A DNA stretch of 64,000 nucleotides. Source: Distichodus sexfasciatus. Its lineage: Eukaryota; Chordata; Actinopteri; Characiformes; Distichodontidae. The DNA is taken from positions 680,972-744,971 of the forward strand of contig JAVGVS010000099.1 of assembly GCA_032718565.1 (NCBI GenBank). The letters run 5' to 3'. The notes below the pieces were generated by a model. It made no database searches. It was not told the DNA's origin and saw only the letters and a list, made by a program, of their open reading frames with translations. This document shows, in pieces, positions 62,315 through 64,000 of the stretch. How positions within the stretch are numbered: the stretch's first letter is position 1; each line of letters opens with the position of its first letter. The position numbers and the translations under genes were made by a program.

Positions 62315-64000
62315 ATTTCTACACTCACACTGCATTACTAAAATACTACACTCCACTGCGGCAATACTACACTACACTATACTGTGACAGTGCTCCACTC
62401 CACTCCATTGTACTGTGACAATACTCCACACCACTCTGGTACTACAATACTGCACTCAACCCCTACTAAAATACTACACTACACTGCGGCAATACTACAC
62501 TACACTATACTGTGACAGTACTCCACTCCACTCCATTATACTGTGACAATACTCCACACCACTCTGGTACTACAATACTGCACTCAACCCCTACTAAAAT
62601 ACTACACTACACTGTGACAATACTACACTACACTCCACTGTGACATTACTACACTACACTTCACTGTGACAATACCACACTCCACTGTGACAATACTACA
62701 CTCCACTACACTCCACTGTGACAATACCACACTACACTGTGACAATACTACACTACACTTCACTGTGACAATACCACACTACACTGTGACAATACTACAC
62801 TACACTTCACTGTGACAATACCACACTACACTGTGACAATACTACACTACACTCCACTGTGACATTACTACACTACACTTCACTGTGACAATACCACACT
62901 ACACTGTGACAATACTACACTACACTCCACTGTGACATTACTACACTACACTTCACTGTGACAATACCACACTACACTGTGACAATACTACACTACACTT
63001 CACTGTGACAATACCACACTCCACTGTGACAATACTCCACTCCACTACACTCCACTGTGACATTACTACACTACACTGTGACAATACTCCACTACACTCC
63101 ACTTCACTGTGACAATACCACACTACACTGTGACAATACTACACTACACTCCACTGTGACATTACTACACTACACTGTGACAATACTCCACTACACTACA
63201 CTTCACTGTGACATTACTACACTACACTGTGACAATACTCCACTCCACTCCACTGCGACATTACTACACTACACTTCACTGTGACATTACTACACTACAC
63301 TTCACTGTGACAATACCACACTCCACTGTGACAATACTCCACTCCACTACACTCCACTGTGACATTACTACACTACACTGTGACAATACTCCACTACACT
63401 ACACTTCACTGTGACAATACCACACTACACTGTGACAATACTACACTACACTCCACTGCGACATTACTACACTACACTTCACTGTGACAATACCACACTA
63501 CACTGTGACAATACTCCACTACACTCCACTGTGACATTACTACACTACACTGCACTGCGACAAAACTACACTGCACTGTGACAATACTCCACTACACTGT
63601 CACAATACTCCATGCCACTCTGGTACTACAATACTACACTCAACCCCTACTAAAATACTACACTCCACTGCGACAATACTACACTACACTGTGACAATGC
63701 ACCACTCCAGTACTACAATACTACACTCAACCCCCTACTAAAATACTACACTCCACTGCGACAATACTACACTACACTGTGACAATGCACCACTCCAGTA
63801 CTACAATACTACACCCAACCCCCTACTAAAATACTACGTTCCACTTCCCTATTACAATGCTACACTCCACTCACATAGTTCAATACTATCTTCCGATCCC
63901 CTAATACAATACTACATTCTATCCCACTACACCAATACTAGATATACTACACTGTGTCAGTACTACACTCTACTACTACAATACTACACTACCATCCACT
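62315..64000. repeat. minisatellite array with 47 bp core period, runs off the window
   Basis: The core at about 62640-63560 repeats a 47-base unit made of a 21-base and a 26-base subunit, both containing CACTGTGACAATAC and differing in CACACTAC against TACACTACACTTC. At both edges (62336-62600 and 63600-63850) there is a different, longer unit of about 110-130 bases with ACTCTGGTACTACAATACT and CTCAACCCCTACTAAAATAC. Frames full of LHYTVTILH are by-products. Confidence 0.95.

Larger units (their letters stand above)
5217..64000 (+). other. FBXL17: FBXL17 downstream intron (5' portion, at least 58.8 kb)
   Basis: Inferred intron. The next FBXL17 exon should begin by completing an alanine codon and encode the segment that in human starts LIAIGRYS. 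No such reading was found to the window end. Very long introns are known for FBXL17. A nested gene cannot be ruled out, but none was recognised on either strand. Confidence 0.65.

Noticed and set aside
63057..63414. Repetitive LHYTVTILHY-type peptide frames
   Set aside because: By-products of the 47 bp minisatellite; no start context or conserved domain.
62315..64000. CRISPR-like regular repeats
   Set aside because: The repeats are adjacent with no unique spacers, in a vertebrate intron; it is a minisatellite.

Overview
This window is eukaryotic, non-coding-rich nuclear DNA from a ray-finned fish. The signs are long introns, abundant tRNA-derived SINEs, hAT-like and PIF/Harbinger-like short DNA transposons, many (CA)n, (GA)n and (CT)n microsatellites, and no compact gene clusters. 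The SINE and transposon content looks like an otophysan teleost (characin, catfish, gymnotiform or cyprinid group). The exact order cannot be fixed by reading.

One protein-coding element could be supported: a 77 bp internal exon at 5140-5216 on the + strand, with good splice sites on both sides. It encodes part of the leucine-rich repeat domain of FBXL17, the substrate-recognition F-box subunit of an SCF (SKP1-CUL1-F-box) ubiquitin ligase. FBXL17 is known for very large introns in vertebrates. The simplest reading is that positions 1-5139 are the end of one intron and 5217-64000 are the first 58.8 kb or more of the next. I looked for the flanking FBXL17 exons, for other genes and for RNA genes and found none.

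Layout: 1-5.1 kb, upstream intron with two hAT-type fragments, SINE pieces and a G/C-TTTGC-rich repeat. 5.1-5.2 kb, the exon. 5.37-5.92 kb, a Harbinger-type MITE with a TTA duplication and a nested long palindrome. 7.27-7.76 kb, a second Harbinger-type family with a TTA duplication. 11.6-18.4 kb, AT-rich TACTTGTAAT-type tandem sequence, broken by a hAT-like element and by other repeats and microsatellites. 20.1-23.6 kb, a cluster of hAT-like elements, two with clear 8 bp target duplications. 25.4-26.6 kb, a 106 bp-period satellite linked to a MITE. 27.8-31.4 kb, a pair of inverted 61 bp ends. 30-37 kb, SINEs, including a head-to-head inverted pair. 38.8-39.3 kb, the second Harbinger copy. 41.0-41.3 kb, a pyrimidine tract. 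42.3-43.75 kb, a tandem array of eight diverged units. 46.4-46.9, 51.0-51.8 and 54.5-54.9 kb, minisatellites. 49.0-49.65 kb, a terminal-inverted-repeat element. 57-61 kb, SINEs and an 831 bp hAT-like element. 62.3-64.0 kb, a minisatellite that runs off the window end.

Nothing here acts as an operon or pathway. The interest lies in how mobile and tandem repeats have built up, nested and paired inside one long intron. No defence system, toxin, virus or other cassette was found. SINE family labels A, B and C and repeat family letters below are local names for this window, not database names.
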